A DNA stretch of 53,711 nucleotides from Sulfitobacter sp. HNIBRBA3233 (GCF_040149665.1 NZ_JBEFLP010000007.1:1-53711), one strand, 5' to 3'; shown: positions 41,985 to 50,996, counted from the stretch's first letter. Notes: generated by a model not told the origin, from the letters alone. Translations and numbers: made by a program.

Positions 41985-42200
41985 ATGGCGAAAAAAGCCC
42001 CCCAAGTTCTACGGTTGAAAATCACCCTTGAACATTTGAACCCTGCGCCGTGGCGGGAGATCGAGATCAGGTCGGACAAGACCTTGCCCCATTTGCACGA
42101 TGCCATTCAGGCGGCATTCCTATGGTATGACATGCACCTGTGGGATTTCGCGATCGGTGACCGAAAATACCATATAGAGTTTTCAGAACCACTATGTTAG
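41985..42200 (+). pseudogene. pRiA4b ORF-3-like protein, N-terminal fragment
   Basis: A 71-residue frame beginning MAKKAPQVLRLKITLEHLNP with APWREIEI, TLPHLHDAIQAAF and LWDFAIGDRKY. This is the N-terminal part of plasmid pRiA4b ORF-3-like proteins (PF07929 family), small plasmid proteins of unknown function and normally about 180 residues. It stops at 42200 after a non-matching tail, so it is truncated. It starts nine bases after the Tn3 relic and probably belonged to that transposon or its plasmid. Confidence 0.75.
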
Positions 42201-42242
42201 CAGACCCCCAATTCCGCATCCTCTTTCACGAAAGCCGTTGGC

Positions 42243-42533
42243 GTGACTTCACCCCTTGTCGCTGAAAAACCCGTCACCGCTGTTCCGGACAACCGCGACG
42301 TCGCCCGTCGCGTCCTGACCGTGGAAGGTGACGCCCTGTTCTATTTTGCCGATAATCTGCCGGAGGATTTCGAAGCAGCGGTCGAGAAGATCCTTGCCTG
42401 CACCGGTCACCGCCAGGGACGGCATCCGCCTGCCCGGCAAACCCAACCGCTTCCCCAGCAACTGCGCAGCGCCTGGGGCTACAACCAGATCGACACGGAT
42501 ATCGCGGTGGGATGGGCGCCGCGCCCGCAGTAG
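42243..42533 (+). pseudogene. Chimeric pseudogene: kdsD 5' remnant joined to 3' remnant of the 16.8-kb capsule-gene family
   Basis: The first part (42243 to about 42405) encodes DVARRVLTVEGDALFYFADN, LPEDFEAAVEKILACTG, clearly the N-terminus of KdsD (intact copy: CARRVLEIEARALSQM, LPADFAPAIDAILASPG). Just after that Gly the similarity breaks. From about 42417 the next frame reads DGIRLPGKPNR, then after a further frame change LRSAWGYNQIDTDIAV. Together these match the last residues of the unknown protein at 16775 (DGVTVPFKPNR, LRSSIRSFWNFNEIDTDIAV). So a deletion joined two capsule genes and removed almost everything between. The intact copies of these families lie at 34423 and 16775. A sulfotransferase gene follows 70 bases later. 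Confidence 0.78.
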
Positions 42534-42602
42534 GGCACGAATGACAACCCGACCCGTGCCTCGCGCGGCGGGTCACCAGGTACATGAGGACACGATTCCG
42601 CA

Positions 42603-43400
42603 ATGCAAGAGATTCCGATATTTCACATGGCCAGCTTCTCCCGCTCCGGCGAGACGCTGCTGCAGCGCTGCCTGAACGCACATCCCGATATCGAAGTCGT
42701 GCATCAGATCATGGCAAGGGACATCCCCGAGGATCTCGAAGTCTTCGACAAGTTCACGCAACGCAAGGAACAGCACATCGACATCGATGCGCCGCTCCTG
42801 AAGCACCGCAATCTGAAACCCTCTTCGGTTCTGCTGCTGAAGAACGCGGTCTGGGTACACGGCCATCCGCGCCGCGGCTTCACCCTAGTACGAAATCCGT
42901 TTTCGCTGATCGCCAGCTCCTACCGTGAGGCACCGCCGCCCGACCAGGCCAAACGCCAGCGCGCCCAGCAGATCCGCTGGGCGCGGGGCATCGACCCCAA
43001 GATGATCAACATGATGGATGGCTCGAAGACGATCCACGGCTTCCTCGCGCTTTACAGCCGCAAGATGCTGCAGGACCGCCGTGACGGGCTGCCCTTCGTG
43101 CGTTACGAGGATTTCGTGGCTGAACCCGAGCCCTGGCTGCGCAAGATCGTGGCCCATCTGGGTTTGCCGTGGAGCGACCGGGTGATGAAATCGCACGAGG
43201 ATTATGCCAAGGGTCTCAAGGGGCACGGCGGCATCAAGCTGTGGCAGCCGATCAACCAAGGCTCGACCAACAAATACAAGGCAATGAGCGAGGCGGTGAA
43301 AGCACATATCTATGGGCTCACCCATGAGGTGCTGCACCAATACGGCTATACCTGGGACGGAGAGACCCTGGGACTGCGCGCGGTTGACGGCATGCTTTAG
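42603..43400 (+). CDS. Sulfotransferase family protein
   Basis: A 265-residue protein. ATG 42603 has GAGGA somewhat far upstream (about 11 bases). FHMASFSRSGETLLQRCLNA (7-26) is the 5'-phosphosulfate loop with a Ser-Arg-Ser-Gly-Glu-Thr core. GFTLVRNPFSLIASSYRE (near 97) is the 3'-phosphate loop with Arg and Ser. LPFVRYEDFVAEPEPWLRKI and HLGLPWSD are the usual later blocks. It appears intact, with high GC like the capsule locus. Its position directly after the kdsD/capsule-gene pseudogene suggests it survived from a second, otherwise deleted capsule locus. Substrate unknown. Confidence 0.83.
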   Translation: MQEIPIFHMASFSRSGETLLQRCLNAHPDIEVVHQIMARDIPEDLEVFDKFTQRKEQHIDIDAPLLKHRNLKPSSVLLLKNAVWVHGHPRRGFTLVRNPFSLIASSYREAPPPDQAKRQRAQQIRWARGIDPKMINMMDGSKTIHGFLALYSRKMLQDRRDGLPFVRYEDFVAEPEPWLRKIVAHLGLPWSDRVMKSHEDYAKGLKGHGGIKLWQPINQGSTNKYKAMSEAVKAHIYGLTHEVLHQYGYTWDGETLGLRAVDGML

Positions 43401-43484
43401 CTTCGGCACTGGTAAGCCAGATGCGCGGTCTACTGCTGGATCGCGGCATACCGATTGCCTTGTCAATCGGCCGTGCGCGGCGCG

Positions 43485-43799
43485 CTATCCCGGAGATCCT
43501 CGAAGACCTGACGAACGGACGACTGCAATGTTCCGTGGTGGCCCGCGCAGGATGAACAGGTCGGTGAGAGCGTCGATGACATCGGTCGAGTTCAGCTTTC
43601 GCTTCACCCGGATTCCAGCGATTGTAGAGCGTCTTGTGCGGGCTATAGGCGCGTCATGCCATCGTAAGCCATTGCGACTTATGAAGATAATCCCACTCAA
43701 CACGCGCTGGTCATCGACGCGGGGTTTGCCGTGGGATTTCGGGAAGATGGGTTCAAGACGCGCCATCTGCGCATCCGTCAGCCAGAAAAGATCAGACAT
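43485..43799 (-). pseudogene. Chimeric transposase relic (IS5-type N-terminus, IS3 OrfB piece)
   Basis: The minus strand from ATG 43799 reads MSDLFWLTDAQMARLEPIF, GKPRVDDQRVLSGIIFISRN and GLRWHDAP, the N-terminus of IS5-family (IS427-like) transposases. It then switches without a break to RKLNSTDVIDALTDLFILRG and PPRNI, a conserved central piece of IS3-family OrfB. Both are cut short. GGGTCCTGACCCT (43852-43864), just beyond the start, resembles an IS427-type end. Confidence 0.75.
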
Positions 43800-43835
43800 G
43801 TTCACCGCTTGATTTTCGAACTGTGAATCACGCAC

Positions 43836-44372
43836 CTACGCGAAAACCAATGGGTCCTGACCCTAAGGATATAGCTTCTTCTTCTATAAGATTTGCGAAG
43901 GACTTAAGCCGACTTCACTAAGTTTCCAACGCGCCCAACGCCCCTCCTTGTACTAAGATAAACTGAACTTGTAGCGACTTAGGATGGGGTCTCACCTAGT
44001 TGCCGCTTAGTCAGGACGTAGAAAAGGGGGGTGTGGTTGGCAGTAAGGTGTTGTGCGCCCTCGGCCTCAAGTACTTGGTGATTCAGAACCGTTTTAGACT
44101 GTATCAGGAAGTGTCTGATGTTCTTGGGTCGTGATCTAGCAAATGAATTTCACCGATTTCCTCCCCCATCGCATAAAATCCAGCATGGCTGGTTGAAATG
44201 AGAGAAAACCCCGTACTAACCCCGTATTAACCCCGTAAGAAAATCAAGGATTTTCACTCTTATATTAACCAGCCTACCTCTGAAATCTAAGCCGCTCCCC
44301 GAAAATCGGGTAGTGACGTAAGCTACAATGGTAATCCCCCCCCCTAAAATTAGCGGTGTTCCAAAGTAGAAT
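43836..44372. other. Gene-free stretch resembling the flanks of the Rep-like gene at 51.8 kb
   Basis: No ORF is credible here. Three blocks look like diverged copies of DNA around the Rep-like gene, in the same order and orientation. 43902-43942 matches 51260-51300 (about 30 of 41 bases by hand, around GACTTCAC...GTTTCC). GGGGTGTGGTTGGCA near 44029 resembles GGGGTGTATGGTTGGTA near 51415. 44218-44270 resembles 53241-53285 (AACCCC-TATTAACCC and GGATTTTCA). The Rep gene itself is absent, so this looks like a relic of a related module. Confidence 0.4.
44207..44239 (+). repeat. Three tandem 11-bp repeats (AACCCCGTANT)
   Basis: AACCCCGTACT (44207-44217), AACCCCGTATT (44218-44228) and AACCCCGTAAG (44229-44239) stand in tandem, followed by AAAATCAAGGATTTTCA. 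A related pair, AACCCCATATT and AACCCTGAAAT, with a similar GGATTTTCA sequence, lies upstream of the Rep-like gene at 53241. One helix turn of spacing suggests binding sites for one protein. Confidence 0.7.
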
Positions 44373-44564
44373 TTTCTCGACAACATCTTCATCGAGCGTC
44401 TCTAGCGATCGCTGCAGTATAAGTGCGTTTAGCTGCACGCCTAGGAGACCGAATTACATGCCAAGGCCGGGGTTGCCCGGTGGATCACCTTCTACAACCA
44501 CCAGCGGCCCCACGCCGTCCATGCTGGACAGCCGCTCGCCGTGGTCTACTTCAACCAGATCTAA
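44373..44564 (+). pseudogene. IS3-family OrfB C-terminal relic with three in-frame stops
   Basis: One frame reads FLDNIFIERL, stop, RSLQYKCV, stop, LHA, stop, then AKAGVARWITFYNHQRPHAV and ends at TAA 44562. The standard IS3 sequence is FLDNVFIERLWRSLKYE..YLHAWETG...W..FYNHRRPHSALG. The three stops are all TAG at positions that should be aromatic residues (Trp, Tyr, Trp or Tyr). It is an old, decaying copy. Confidence 0.75.
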
Positions 44565-44641
44565 ATCGACCAGCGGGGGCAGAGAGTAGCTTAAACTACC
44601 TTCCCAAAGCTGTCCAAGAGATGTGGGGTAGCTGAGTTTGC

Positions 44642-45383
44642 CCGGAGATCCAACGGGTCTGGGAGGAGAATTACCAGGCCTACGATGTCCGTAGGGCATG
44701 GCATCAACTGAAGCGCGAGGGCCTTGAGCTGGCGCGCTGCACGGTGGAGCAACTGATTAAGCAGATCAGCATCCGTGGTGCCGTGCGTGGAAAGGCGGTT
44801 AAAACAACGGTTCCTGACACGTCAGCGCCCTGTCCGCGTGACAAGGTGAACCGTGTATTCCGGGCACCAGCCCCAAATCTGCTATGGGTCAGCGACTTTC
44901 CCTACGTGTCGACATGGCAGGGTTTCGTCTATGTGGCCTTCGTCATCGACACATTTGCTGATCGCATCGTCGGATGGCGGGTCTCGCGGTCTGCCAAAAC
45001 TGACTTTGTCCTCGATGCTCTGGAACAGGACCTGCATGATCGACGCCCTGTTCAGAAGGGCGGGTTGGTCCACCACTCGGGTCGCGGAGGACAATAGTTG
45101 TCCACTCAATACACCCAGCGTTTGGCCGAAGCCGAGATCCAGCCGTCAGCCGGCTGTGTCGGAAACTCGTATGATAACGCCCTCGCTGAGACGATGAATG
45201 GTCTCTACAAAACTGAACTGGTCCATCGGCAGAGACCGTGGCGTAAAATGCAAGATCTGGAAATGGCCCCACTCGGATGGATCGATTGGCTCAACAACAG
45301 ACGGACCCATCGGAAACCTCCCGCCAGCAGAGGCTGAAGACAACTTCTATGCACAGCGCGACGTGCTCAATATGGTCTCGTGA
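44642..45383 (+). pseudogene. IS3-family OrfB relic (second copy)
   Basis: The frame reads PEIQRVWEENYQAYDVRRAW, HQLKREGLELARCTVEQLIK, then the DDE core NLLWVSDFPYVSTWQGFVYV, FVIDTFADRIVGWRVS, VHHSGRGGQ, stop, LSTQYTQRLAEAEI, SAGCVGNSYDNALAETMNGL and ends in another frame with PIGNLPPAEAEDNFYAQ. The stop at 45095-45097 is a single nonsense change in the tyrosine of GSQY; a frameshift near 45305 moves the C-terminus. The N-terminal OrfA and start of OrfB are missing. D-D-E residues otherwise appear kept, so it decayed more recently than the previous relic. Confidence 0.82.
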
Positions 45384-45443
45384 AATGAAGCTATAAGTCT
45401 CCGGTGAAACCGGGGCGATTCAAAGCACAGTGCGGAAGAAGCG

Positions 45444-47549
45444 TCACGCTGACTTTTTCAGCATTGATTTTCCTTCCACATGTGGAATCTGAACGCTGAA
45501 GCAGCTTCCCGATCCAAATTCACTTTTGACGGTTAGCTGACCTCCATGCAATTCAATCAGATGCTTTGCGATCGAAAGTCCGAGACCAAAACCGCCATTC
45601 TTTCTTGCCAAGGAGTCATCAACTTGTTGAAAACGGTCGAAAATCCTTCCAAGATATTCGGTGGGGATCCCACAGCCGGTATCCTGGATATGGATAGATA
45701 GGATTTCACCATCATCGACGACCCGCATATCTATTCCACCTTTTTCAGTGAATTTTATAGCATTTGAAATCAGGTTGTAGAAGACCTGCTTCAGTCGAAC
45801 ATTGTCTGCCAGTACCACCATCGGTCTACACCCAGTATATTTGAAGTATAGATTCTTCTTGATGATCATAGGTCTTAGCTCCTCACCGACCTCGTCCAAT
45901 AGTTCGTCTATCCTTATTTCATTTATGTTTACCTGCGTTGTTCCACGCTCGCATGTTGTCCAATCTAGAAGGTCTTCGACAAGTTTGAGCATGTGAGCGG
46001 CAGATGTATCAATTTTCGCGCCCTGACTGCGAACAAAGCCCTTGTAGGAGTCGAGCGTCTCAGTGACTTCATCTGAAATTTCGGTCGAGGACGAAACGAG
46101 CCCGTTTAGTTTCTGAACTATCGGAATGCGATCCTGATTAACTAGAAACGAAGCGTGACCTAAAATTACCGTGAGTGGCGTCCTCAACTCATGTGAGACA
46201 TTACTAATAAAACGAGTTTTCTCCAAGTCGGCAGCTACAGCAGCGTCAACCGCTTGTTTTTCCATTGACACATCTGTCACAATTCCAACCCGAAACCCAT
46301 TCGTTGTGCGCGCCTCGGTGACTTTGAGCCAACGACCTTCATTAGTCCATTCAACAAACGGTCCGCTTGGGTTATTGAAGCGACAAACTCGCTCATTAAG
46401 CCATTCCTCTTCGCGGCCTATGGCTTCGGGAAACTGGCCGCGCGAAACTGCAGCCCTCATCATGACTTCAAATGAAGCGCCCTCCGTCATCATTTCAGAG
46501 AGTAGCGGGTAGTAATCTCGGAAACGGCGATTAACGGTTACCAGTTTTCCGTCCTTATCGAACGCTATGAAGCCTTCGTTAAGACAGGATACTGACTCAA
46601 GAAGCAGGCGGTGAGCAGATTCTCGGTCACGCGAAATACGGTGGAGTGTAGTTGATGCCACAGCCAGCAGAATGGAAATGGTAAAGCTCACCGCTAATAT
46701 CAAAGGTGTCCATGGTGAGGTAGCTGTCCAGCCCTCCCGTGGAATGGCAGATAAAAACCAATCGACTCCCAGCATCGGAAAAGAAATGAGTGCCGGATTG
46801 TTTTCTCCTATGAGATCGTTTGCGTCTTCTGTAGCGTTCTCTGCTTGTTCTCTCTGGTTCGATAGGCTGAATATCAACCCTCCTAAGTCAAGGTCCGTAG
46901 CTTGATCCAAAATCATTCGATCTGCATCTATGACAACTGAAATGATGCCCCAAAACTTCCGAAACTTTGAGGATAAATTCTCTAGGAAGACAGGATACCT
47001 GAGAATATAGCCTTCGCCTCCTTGAACGAGATTTACCGGACCGACAACAACTGGTCTTGCTTGCCGGTATGCTAAAGCAACGCTAGACATCTGTTCCGGC
47101 ACTTCCCAATATCTCGTACCAATCGCCTTGCTGTCTCGATTTGGAAAGGATTGGGTGAGTACCAAGTCTGGCGCCAGACCAACAGCTAGAATTGATTGAT
47201 TACGCGCGATAAAGCTCTCAATCTCATTTTCGATAAGATGGCTCGTCTCGCCACCATTCGCTGTCAGAATAGCCTCCACCTTGCCGGCAACCATCTTGGC
47301 ATCAAAGAAAGATAAACGAATTTGATTGCTTGCCACCATCAAGGCTTTTTCAACATCACGGCGCTCTTTGCTCGAATAGTCAGCGTTGCTAGCTTGAGCC
47401 AGTTTGACGCTTACAAATACCGTTACTACGATGGCAAAAGCGCCAAGAATTAAGAAAAAGTTTGACCAAGCCGAAAGTCCGAGCCTTCGAACAGTGGCAT
47501 TGAACCCGATATCAATGATTGATGCATTCGGAGCTTCGATCTCCTTCAT
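45444..47549 (-). CDS. Orphan membrane sensor histidine kinase with PAS domain
   Basis: A 701-residue kinase from ATG 47549, preceded by AAGGTGG; TTG 47570 would add seven residues. A membrane helix lies near 28-50 (FFLILGAFAIVVTVFVSV), followed by an extracytoplasmic sensor region of about 230 residues resembling a CHASE-type domain (LAVGLAPDLVLTQSFPNRD, YILRYPVFLENL). A second helix (LILAVSFTISILLAVAST) is near 285. A PAS-type domain follows (CLNEGFIAFDKDGKLVTVNR), then the H-box FISNVSHELRTPLTVILGHA with phosphoacceptor His, and an ATPase domain with QVFYNLISNAIKFT, DTGCGIP, IFDRFQQVDDS and GFGLGLSIAKHL. No receiver domain and no response regulator nearby. GC is lower than in the capsule locus. 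Confidence 0.88.
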   Translation of the reverse strand: MKEIEAPNASIIDIGFNATVRRLGLSAWSNFFLILGAFAIVVTVFVSVKLAQASNADYSSKERRDVEKALMVASNQIRLSFFDAKMVAGKVEAILTANGGETSHLIENEIESFIARNQSILAVGLAPDLVLTQSFPNRDSKAIGTRYWEVPEQMSSVALAYRQARPVVVGPVNLVQGGEGYILRYPVFLENLSSKFRKFWGIISVVIDADRMILDQATDLDLGGLIFSLSNQREQAENATEDANDLIGENNPALISFPMLGVDWFLSAIPREGWTATSPWTPLILAVSFTISILLAVASTTLHRISRDRESAHRLLLESVSCLNEGFIAFDKDGKLVTVNRRFRDYYPLLSEMMTEGASFEVMMRAAVSRGQFPEAIGREEEWLNERVCRFNNPSGPFVEWTNEGRWLKVTEARTTNGFRVGIVTDVSMEKQAVDAAVAADLEKTRFISNVSHELRTPLTVILGHASFLVNQDRIPIVQKLNGLVSSSTEISDEVTETLDSYKGFVRSQGAKIDTSAAHMLKLVEDLLDWTTCERGTTQVNINEIRIDELLDEVGEELRPMIIKKNLYFKYTGCRPMVVLADNVRLKQVFYNLISNAIKFTEKGGIDMRVVDDGEILSIHIQDTGCGIPTEYLGRIFDRFQQVDDSLARKNGGFGLGLSIAKHLIELHGGQLTVKSEFGSGSCFSVQIPHVEGKSMLKKSA

Positions 47550-47629
47550 AAGCCCCACCTTCCCTATCAAGGTCCATTCAACCTAATGGCGGGTAAGGAA
47601 CTTCAGTTATGTGGCATTTTTGTGGCAAG

Positions 47630-48424
47630 TTATGGAGGCGGATTCATCGCTCTATGACCGCCATTGATGCCACCACACTTGAGCGGTGCAAGTCGCAAAT
47701 AAGAGCTGGGTGCCCGCGTACCACTCGATCGCATCCCCGCACTGACACAACCGCCCGGCCTAGATCCGTCCACGCCGTCCCTGTTGACGTCGAGTGCCAC
47801 ATAAACGGCCTTATTCTTCACCATGTGGCAATCAGTATCGTGGATCTCGACCCTGAGCGCGTCGGAAATGACGCTTCGATACATGCGATCAAGCGCCCGA
47901 GATTGGCATTCGCATACGTCGTCCAGCAAAGCGTCTGAGACGCGTCTGATCAGGTCCGGTGACACTTAAAGACCGTAGGTGTCCTCAACGTGGGCACGGA
48001 TGTCGCGAACGGTGCGATCGGCGGCGTAGAGGCCAATGATCTTGTCATTCATACCGTCGATCAGGGTCTGACGCTTCGTGATCGGGTCGGGTTCAAAGCT
48101 GCCTTCCCGGTCGCATGGCAAGGCAATCGGCAGTTTGCCGTCCTGGCTCTTCAGGTGCTTGGCTGACGTGCCGTTGCGCCGAGTGGGCTGACTCGGCGGC
48201 CCGTCCGTGTCGCCCTCGTATCCTAGATGGGCCGTCAGCGGCGCGCCGAACATGCGCTCCCTCTGTTTTGCTCTGCAACTCACCGGACTTCTTTTAGGCG
48301 GTATCGATGGTGACATGCTGCTTGGAGGGTTCGGACTCGGGGCGTTGATCGTTACGGGCTTGTCTGCAGGTGTGTGCGCACCGTTCTCGCGGCGCAAGAT
48401 GAGGTTCAGTTGACTTCTGAGCAA
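47630..48424 (-). pseudogene. IS256-family transposase N-terminal relic
   Basis: The minus strand shows TAHLGYEGDT, RRNGTSAKHLKSQDGKLPIA, PCDREGSFEPDPITKRQ and DDKI-like NDKIIGLYAADRTVRDIRAH, the N-terminal half of IS256 transposases. TAA at 47966-47968 replaces a sense codon (YGT-E-VSPDLI normally), and the same frame then continues VSPDLIRRVSDALLDDV, YRSVISDALRVEI and NKAVYVALDVNRDGVDG before similarity is lost near 47760. So it carries one nonsense change plus a 3' truncation. Sequence between 47550 and 47630 has no gene. Confidence 0.8.
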
Positions 48425-48663
48425 GCTGATTAGGCCCTGATCCGGGCGGCGTGCGACTTTACTGACTGAGTGGATTTGCTGGAATATGGAGTAACCGCAG
48501 GCTCGGCTGCAGAGTGTGTTCAGTTCATCGAAGGGCTACGCAACGCGCAAGTGGCTTGATGAATGCGATCAGATCCAAGTAGTAGCGATATTACAGGGCG
48601 TGCTGGTAGATCACGGCAAACCGATTAAGGTGCAGGGTGAAATAACCCGGAGAAGAAGACCAT
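48425..48663. other. Short gene-free leader before the MscS-like gene
   Basis: A 239-base stretch with no credible ORF. GGAGAAGAAG (48650-48659) is the ribosome site of the next gene. No terminator or operator visible. It presumably holds the promoter of the channel gene. Confidence 0.35.
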
Positions 48664-50976
48664 TTGACCCGCCTCGCGCATCTCATCGGCCTCATATTCA
48701 TCTGCTTGGCCACCGTTTCGCTCGCTCAAGGTTCAAACGACTGGACCGGCGAATGGGATACGTACTGGCGCGACGGCGAAGCGCGGATGACCCTTCGACA
48801 GGAGGCCGACAGTGTTCGGGGAACCTATACGCCCGGCGATGGCCAAATCGAGGGCCAGATCGAAGGACGCGTGTTACGTGGACTATGGCGTCAAGACGGA
48901 ACAGACGGTCCGGTGGTCTTTGCGCTGTCTGAAGATGGCCAGACTTTCACAGGGCGGTTCACGGGCGGCGAGTATTGGAATGGTCGTCGGGTCACAGCGG
49001 CGGCTCTGCGAGCCGAAGAGGTTTTGGCCCCGGCTAATCCGCGCGAAGTTTTGCGGCGACTAGTGGACCTCGGCAATGCCACGGTCTACGGCGCGGATAT
49101 TGCGGCTGTCAGCGCCTTTGATCGATTGCTGTTCTACGCGGGTGAAACTGCAGGTGTGCGCGAGGAACGTCGCCGCAGGCAGTTGCTTTGGACACTGATC
49201 GACCTCTCCACATTTCGGATCTACGATGCACCCCGAAATGTCGAAGGTGGGACAGCCGAGTTTAGAATTGGTCCGGCCGCGACAAACTACGACTATGTCT
49301 TGCAGTTTAAAAAGCTTGACCAGGCTTGGTACATGGTCGTCCCTGCCGAGGCTGATTTGCAGAGCGATCTGGACGGGATGATCGCCGCTTTGGGATATCC
49401 AACGCTGACCGCGCTCAATGCAGCTAGGGCGGATAGTCCTCGATCGGCCATTCGAGACTTCCTCTCGGGCGCAAGAATTTGGGAAGAAGGCGGCGCTGAA
49501 AAAGCCCTTGCGCGACTCGATCTCTCTTTCGTTCCGGAACGGTTCTACGGTTTCGAAGCCCCACTGCTTGCGCAATACCTCAAGCAAGTCATCGACAGGG
49601 CAGGTTTCGTCACCTGGCAAGAAATTCCCGACGATCCTGATCGCTCGTTAGCTTACGTTTTCTATCGGCACCCCGTCGGGTCGGTTGTCATTGATCGCGT
49701 CGCGCAACCAGACGGCGAAGGAGAGATCTGGGCTTTCACGGTTGAAACCATGCGCACCGCCCCCGATCTATTCGCGGCAATGCAGGATCTGCCGATTTCC
49801 GACGCCATTCCCGACGCCGAGCCTATTACCCACTTTTTCGAACTACGCGAAAAGATACGCACGGTTGCGCCCGGCTTTCTACATCGCATCGGCCCACTCG
49901 ATGTCTGGCAGTGGCTCAGTTTACCAGTATTTATTTTGTCTGCAATTCTGATTGGTTGGCTTGGAGGCGCTGCGCTTTCTCGACTGTTGAGTGTTTCGCT
50001 ACGGCGTGCCGAACGCGGTGTTCGGGTTGCCGCCGCGCGGCGCCTTGGCCGACCTGCGGGTCTTGCACTCGGGAGCGGTCTGGCAATCGCAGCATTGCTA
50101 TGGGTTGGATTGGCACAGACGGTTCTTGGACCGTTCGCCATCTTCTTGGCCATACTGACGACCGTTGCCTTTGGCTGGTTTTGCTACATCCTGGCAGAAG
50201 TAGTCGGCAGTTATTTTCTGCGCCGTGCGGAGCGCACGCCGGGCTTCGTAGACGAGATCGCAACATCTTTGATCTTTGGTGTCCTGAAGGTCGCTGTCGT
50301 AGCCATGAGTATCATCGCAATCGCAGATGTGTCGGGCTTACCCTACGAAGGTGTGATCGCTGGTCTTGGGGTCGGTGGGGTGGCGCTTGCATTTGCGGCG
50401 CGTGAAACGGTTTCGAACCTCATAAGTGGTGCTATCCTCATGAGTGATCGTCCATTTCACCGTGGGGACCTGATTGAGGCGGACGGCAAACTGGCCAGCG
50501 TCGAAAGGGTGGGACTAAGGTCGACTAGACTGAGAACGCTCGACGATGAGGGCGTGATCATTCCGAATTCGCAGCTGACAGACAAAGCCATCGTAAACTG
50601 GGGCCAGAGACGGAAGCGTAGTGTTCGCGTTGAAATAGGGCTAACTTTTGATACGCCGCGCGAAAAGCTCGATGCTTTCGTTGTGCGGCTGCGTACTTTG
50701 TATCTCGAACAGCCAAGTGCAGATCAGAACACGGCTTATGTGGGATTAAAGTCCATCAGTTCATCGTCGCTGGAAGTCGAACTGTGGGGATACTTCAACG
50801 TTCCTGACTATCCGGCGCAAGTAGAAGCTAAACATCGTCTAATCGCTGATATTGTGGACCTAGCACGTGACCTTGAGGTTGAATTAGCGTTTCCAACAAG
50901 GACTATCGTTTTTGCATCCAGTGCTACAGTGACCCGTTCTGTAAACAGTAAAGCCACCAAGCTAATTGAAAATTGA
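48664..50976 (+). CDS. Large MscS-family mechanosensitive channel with periplasmic domain
   Basis: A 770-residue membrane protein starting at TTG 48664 with GGAGAAGAAG just upstream. MTRLAHLIGLIFICLATVSLAQG is a good signal peptide. Residues about 25-410 form a periplasmic region; the first 85 residues (WTGEWDTYWRDGEARMTLRQ, VRGTYTPGDGQIEGQIEGR) look like a small beta-barrel. Four or five membrane helices follow (about 415-440, 475-500, 502-530, 545-565, 570-590). The MscS pore-lining helix is GVIAGLGVGGVALAFAARET, followed by NLISGAILMSDRPFHRGDLI and VERVGLRSTRLRTLDDEGVI, IPNSQLTDKAIVNW, the signature beta-domain. It relieves osmotic stress. GC is lower than in the capsule locus; it stands alone. 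Confidence 0.92.
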   Translation: MTRLAHLIGLIFICLATVSLAQGSNDWTGEWDTYWRDGEARMTLRQEADSVRGTYTPGDGQIEGQIEGRVLRGLWRQDGTDGPVVFALSEDGQTFTGRFTGGEYWNGRRVTAAALRAEEVLAPANPREVLRRLVDLGNATVYGADIAAVSAFDRLLFYAGETAGVREERRRRQLLWTLIDLSTFRIYDAPRNVEGGTAEFRIGPAATNYDYVLQFKKLDQAWYMVVPAEADLQSDLDGMIAALGYPTLTALNAARADSPRSAIRDFLSGARIWEEGGAEKALARLDLSFVPERFYGFEAPLLAQYLKQVIDRAGFVTWQEIPDDPDRSLAYVFYRHPVGSVVIDRVAQPDGEGEIWAFTVETMRTAPDLFAAMQDLPISDAIPDAEPITHFFELREKIRTVAPGFLHRIGPLDVWQWLSLPVFILSAILIGWLGGAALSRLLSVSLRRAERGVRVAAARRLGRPAGLALGSGLAIAALLWVGLAQTVLGPFAIFLAILTTVAFGWFCYILAEVVGSYFLRRAERTPGFVDEIATSLIFGVLKVAVVAMSIIAIADVSGLPYEGVIAGLGVGGVALAFAARETVSNLISGAILMSDRPFHRGDLIEADGKLASVERVGLRSTRLRTLDDEGVIIPNSQLTDKAIVNWGQRRKRSVRVEIGLTFDTPREKLDAFVVRLRTLYLEQPSADQNTAYVGLKSISSSSLEVELWGYFNVPDYPAQVEAKHRLIADIVDLARDLEVELAFPTRTIVFASSATVTRSVNSKATKLIEN

Positions 50977-50996
50977 TAGGCACTGTAGCCATGCTG

